A stretch of DNA of 64,000 nucleotides from Elymus sibiricus (taxonomy: Eukaryota > Streptophyta > Magnoliopsida > Poales > Poaceae), in the NCBI GenBank assembly GCA_039707655.1, contig CM077666.1:397997886-398061885 (forward strand), written 5' to 3'. A model generated the notes under the pieces. That model worked only from the letters and a program-made list of their open reading frames with translations, was not told the DNA's origin and did not search any database. Positions 60,305 to 64,000 of the stretch are shown here, one piece after another (position 1 is the first letter of the stretch; every line of letters begins with the position of its first letter). The position numbers were made by a program, and so were the translations under genes.

Positions 60305-60773
60305 ATGGCAAAAATCGGAGGCACCCACTCTGAAAAGCAATTGTCAGGCTCCCAAAACTGGGCAATAATCTGATCGATTTTGATATGAGTGTAAAATGTA
60401 TGTATATCCTGAGGGATCCCATATCCTGATCCGTTCTTATACAAGAACCATTCTTAGGAGCTTGTCAAATCTTGCATCACTGATGAACCGTTCGTACTGT
60501 ATTTATTTCACAGCTGGATAACAAGCATGACTGATGCAGTTCATATGAACTATGGATGCTTAACACAATTATTACCACAACCCACAGAGTAAACATATTG
60601 AATTTCCACTGAGAATCGTAACACCTCGGCAACCTTTAATGTTCTAGACCTGGAAACTAAGACTGGACACTGTCCCTGATCACAACCATAACAAACCCAT
60701 ACGGAATTACTAGGACTATAACTGATCCTGTACAATACTAACCACCAAGTGTGAAGTCGACGAATTGTTGTGC
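60305..60773. other. Shared 3' region between convergent genes
   Basis: Only 469 bases separate the CCD7 stop from the stop of the minus-strand gene, so their 3' UTRs probably abut or overlap. No other feature seen. Confidence 0.7.
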
Positions 60774-62860
60774 TCACTTTATGCGAGCTATTGTTATGAC
60801 AATGAAGACGAACACCGAGAGCATGAAGGACATTCTCACGACATCGTCAGACAAATCGTAGTCCATGCTCTGGGCCTGGAAGAGCATGTGCACGAGCTGA
60901 AGTATCTTCTCAAGGAACTCCTTAATCTTCGCCTGGGTGTTCTCCAGGACCCATTGCATCATTCCAGGAGGAGCACTAAAGCTCCCCTTGTTATCAGTTT
61001 CCTTAGCTGAAAAGTAGGATAATTTGCATTAGGTGCAGATCCACCCAACATAATAGATACGACTTTGACGGAACAGCTAAAGAAGGTACCAAAGTTCATA
61101 AAATTTCATGGCAACTATCACAAGGTCATCTTTCATCCACGACAAGTCATTATAAAGATGTACATACGATTGGCGGAGCTTCAACGTGATTTGAGAGGGG
61201 GCTAAATGAGTCTTAAAAAGAGTTGAGGGGGCTAATCTAGTGTATTATGTTAAATTTAGACCAAATAGTGTTAAATATTATGTGTTTATGTAAAGAAAAT
61301 AAATTTGGTTGGGGGACCATGGCCCCCTTTGGCCCTCACTAAGCTCCGCCACTGCATACGAAGATCAATATAAAGGGTCACGTACCATCCTGGAAGGACT
61401 TCTTAAATTCTTGCACTACCTCATTGTTCATGACAGCGTCCCATACAGCCTTATCAGTTGACAAGGCCATAACCATTTTCTGCATCGAGGGAGAAAAAAG
61501 TCACAGCAAAGAAGAAAAAATAGTGATTTTTGGTCAATATTTCGTGGCGCTGAGAAATTTGAGATTCTTCTATGCATAAATACCATACAATGACTCAAAT
61601 CAAGCAGTATTCACCTGAACAGAGGCATCTTCTTGCAACAGCTGGAATGCATCCAGTACATTTTGATGTTCCCTTGTCACAAGAGCAGTTGAGTTAAGGG
61701 CAAGTGCAGCAGGTTCAGTGCAATCGTCTAATCCAACGTTGGATGGAGAATTCCCCAAGTTGGCTAACTGGACGGTTTGCTTCTCGGATGCATCAGAATC
61801 GGCAGCGAAATAGTTAACAAACATCCCAGATGAAGGGAGTCCTGCGATGGGCAGTGCGAGCGCTTGTAACTCAAGTGCATCAGAATCCACACCGGAAGGA
61901 TTCTCAAATACCCTGCATACAACAGAATTTTGTTTAATTTGTTCAGATGGAACATGTAAAACCCAGATATCATCACTTAAACTACAACAGAGCGGACAAG
62001 CTTTAACAGGGTAGCAGGTTAATTAAGCAATGATGGAGTGTGTAAACTGCAATTAGTGCATGATCATGGAAGTGGGATCCAACTGCATTTTGTAGCATGA
62101 TTACAATTGGGCGCACACCCTTGAACAGTTTCAAAAATACAGGCAAGAGTAATCTGCAAGGAAAGTAGCATGGTTGGAGCTGTGCTCATGACATAAACGT
62201 GATAAATCACGGGAAAATTTCCATCTAAATTCCAGAACAATCACAAGATTAAAATAATCAGTAAGTAATAATTGTTCAAGGCAGTTCGGATCTTCCAATC
62301 ATACGGCGATGATGAAACTGATAATCAGCAACACAACGGACCAAAAATAATACTCGATCAATCTAAGTGGATGCTTTTAAGATTCTTCTTTGGAAAACAA
62401 GTTGATAGATTAAGCATAACTCTTACTGCTGGATGCTGGCGACGGCGGCGTGGACCTCCTCATCTGTAGGCGGGGCGTCGAACGTCACCTCGTCCCCGCC
62501 CGCCGCCCACTCGCTCGCGTAAACCGCTGCCTCCTCCTCTACGCCCACGGCCTTATCCCCGACGGCCAAGAACTCCTTCAGCCCCTCCTCGCCGTCGAGC
62601 CGCAGCTTGATGGAACCCCAGCCAGCGACGGAGGCGATGGAGACGGTCGGCGGCGGCGGCGAGGTGGCGCGCAGAGAGAGGCCTCCGTTGCGCGCGCCGG
62701 TGGGGGAGGTGGGGGCGTGGCCGATGCCGCCGCGGCCGGCGAGGCGGACGTGGTGCTTGCTCGGCGGGTTGCTGCTCATGGCGGCGCCCAGGAACCTGAC
62801 GGACGAGTCAGCTCCCCTCCAGCTGTTCTCCCGCCTCCTGTACACGACGTGGACCACCAT
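60774..62860 (-). CDS. Uncharacterised C-tail-anchored protein (four exons)
   Basis: I do not recognise this family. Exons on the minus strand: 62427-62860, 61615-61912, 61386-61479, 60774-61006. All three introns are GT...AG, the phases agree, and the 1059 bases give 352 residues. The ATG at 62860 is the first in frame and has a GCC-ATGG context; Met28 is an alternative. Residues 1-75 are basic and Ser/Pro-rich (possible organelle-targeting segment). A mixed domain follows (SIKLRLDGEEGLKEFLAV), then an acidic/Ala-Leu-rich middle, a helix (TDKAVWDAVMNNEVVQEFKK) and MMQWVLENTQAKIKEFLEKI. The last ~18 residues before the terminal RIK form a hydrophobic helix (MSFMLSVFVFIVITIA), consistent with tail anchoring. 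The open, phase-consistent exons argue for a real gene. Confidence 0.8.
61170..61354. mobile_element. hAT-like MITE in an intron
   Basis: A 185-bp insert in the last intron of the minus-strand gene. The ends TTGGCGGAGCTT and AAGCTCCGCCACTG are inverted repeats, and the flanks repeat CATACGA (61163-61169 and 61355-61361). The right end in reverse reads CAGTGGCGG, typical of hAT termini; the left end has lost the CAG, which would explain a seven- rather than eight-base duplication. Confidence 0.65.
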
Positions 62861-64000
62861 GGCTGGACCTCACCGCTGCCGCCGCCGCCGCCGCCGCCGG
62901 TCGCCTCGCTTTCCCCTCGCCTGATGAGGTTTGTATAAGCAGAGGAGGCCGAGTTGGTTAGCGGCGATGGTCGAAGCAACCGGTTTGTTTGGGTATTTAC
63001 GCGGTGTCCTCGGTTAATTTATCTCCTTGGCTTTCCTTTTGGAACTTGGGAGGAGATTCTGCGATAAATATTGTTTGTTAAGATGTCTTTTCAACTATAA
63101 ATATTTTATCTGATGCCGTGAGATGTTTTCATTTGCGTGGAGAGTAATATGCGAGCAGATCCACGTCAGCTGTTATTTTCGATCTGTTAATGCGTTCTGT
63201 GATAAGGACCCCTGCGCTGCGTGCCGCCCAAGATTTTCTGCCACCTTGTTTATGTGCTCGTACTACTTTATGTACGAAAATTAGGAGTACAAGAGCATAT
63301 TTCAAGAGTCTCCCTAAAAACTCATCCGATGAGTCCAAAAAACTCCTTCGATGAGTGTTTATTGGGGCTTTTTATAATTTAAGGAGAATCTACAGGTGAG
63401 GTGTTTTTTTAGAACTTCAATAATCTCTTTTCAAATACTAAATCTGACCTCGAGGTCTTACATGTCAATGTGATGTCATTCTCTCTCTCTCTTCGGCGAT
63501 GGCGACAACGGGCAGGCCGGCGGACGGGTGGGGGCGACCGACGGTGGTGGTGGTGGCGGCGTGATGGGCTCCAGCAGCCATCGACGGCGATGGTTGGCGG
63601 TGGCGGCGTGGTGGTCTCCGACAGCGAGCGGCGGTGACGGACGGGGTGGCACACTGGTCTCCTGCGGCAGACTCTAACGGCGACGACCGCGCGCTGATGT
63701 GATGTTCATTTGGAAGGCAAAAACAATAATATGTTGAAGGAGATGGGCTGATTATTGAATCGTTCTAATAATTCATTGAGGAAATGAAAATCCATCGAAG
63801 CATGTTTTTTTGGCTCAACTTTCTCAATACAGAAAATTTATCGAAAAGAAGCCTCTTCGAAATGCTCTAATAACATGATACGTACCCGGTCCTTGGGGTC
63901 CTTTCTACTTGTTTCTTGGGGGCAGCGTACGAGGCAGAGAGTTTTGCCATGACTCCAAAACCGTTACGCGACACCACTCAAAAGCAGCAGAGCGTGCATG
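62861..64000. other. Upstream region of the tail-anchored gene; possible MITE
   Basis: Next to the ATG is a GCC-rich 5' leader (62870-62920). Further right, AGAGCATATTTCAAGAG (63292) is answered by CTCTTCGAAATGCTCT (63854-63869), which may mark the ends of a ~580-bp non-autonomous transposon; no clear target duplication. A GGTGGTGGCGGC-rich stretch at 63535-63640 is low complexity. No gene recognised. Confidence 0.4.

Noticed and set aside
1..64000. CRISPR arrays, bacterial operons, riboswitches, rRNA or tRNA genes
   Set aside because: The window is plant nuclear DNA. The only tRNA-like sequence is the head of the SINE, and the repeated palindromes are LTR motifs without spacer structure.

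Overview
The window is plant nuclear DNA, almost certainly from wheat or a close relative (Triticum/Aegilops). The markers are an Angela/BARE-type Copia LTR, Sabrina-like Athila LTRs, an Au-type SINE and a Stowaway MITE, with GC-rich grass genes at the right-hand end. Roughly 51 kb of nested retrotransposons (1-51,850) sits beside a 12 kb gene island (52-63 kb).

Repeat block. (1) 1-8760: Angela-like Copia element, + strand. Its 1.86 kb LTRs differ at one site that I could find, and its pol has lost part of the reverse transcriptase. (2) 8761-10795 plus 20542-27722: Ty3/gypsy element of the Tat type on the - strand. It carries an antisense B3-domain-like gene between pol and the (off-window) 3' LTR. 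(3) 10796-20541: Sirevirus-like Copia element inserted into the integrase of (2), with TSD GCCTT. It keeps gag, lacks pol, and has a second ORF with its own TATA box and intron. (4) 27723-37040: 3' half of an Athila-type element (+), which hosts (2) and is also interrupted by a 3.7 kb solo LTR (TSD CATAG). (5) 38433-43960: a second, pol-less Athila-type element (-). (6) 44-51 kb: a mosaic of tandem repeats, a Sabrina-like solo LTR (TSD GCCGA), and a gypsy LTR split by a Sirevirus-like solo LTR (TSD TCTAC). It ends in an old Copia RNase H remnant.

Gene island. An Au SINE lies about 200 bp upstream of an intronless plastid N-acetylglutamate kinase gene (NAGK, arginine synthesis). About 4 kb further on is a seven-exon carotenoid cleavage dioxygenase 7 gene (CCD7/D17, strigolactone synthesis). 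A four-exon gene for a predicted C-tail-anchored protein of unknown function runs convergently to CCD7. All three reading frames join cleanly through GT-AG introns or a single exon. The NAGK-CCD7 adjacency matches, as I recall it, rice chromosome 4, which would place the window on a group 2 long arm.

Most promising for novelty: the antisense B3-like transcription unit inside the Tat element; the intron-bearing second ORF of the pol-less Sirevirus-like element; and arrays of short CGGT...ACCG palindromes just upstream of the TATA box in three different LTR families.
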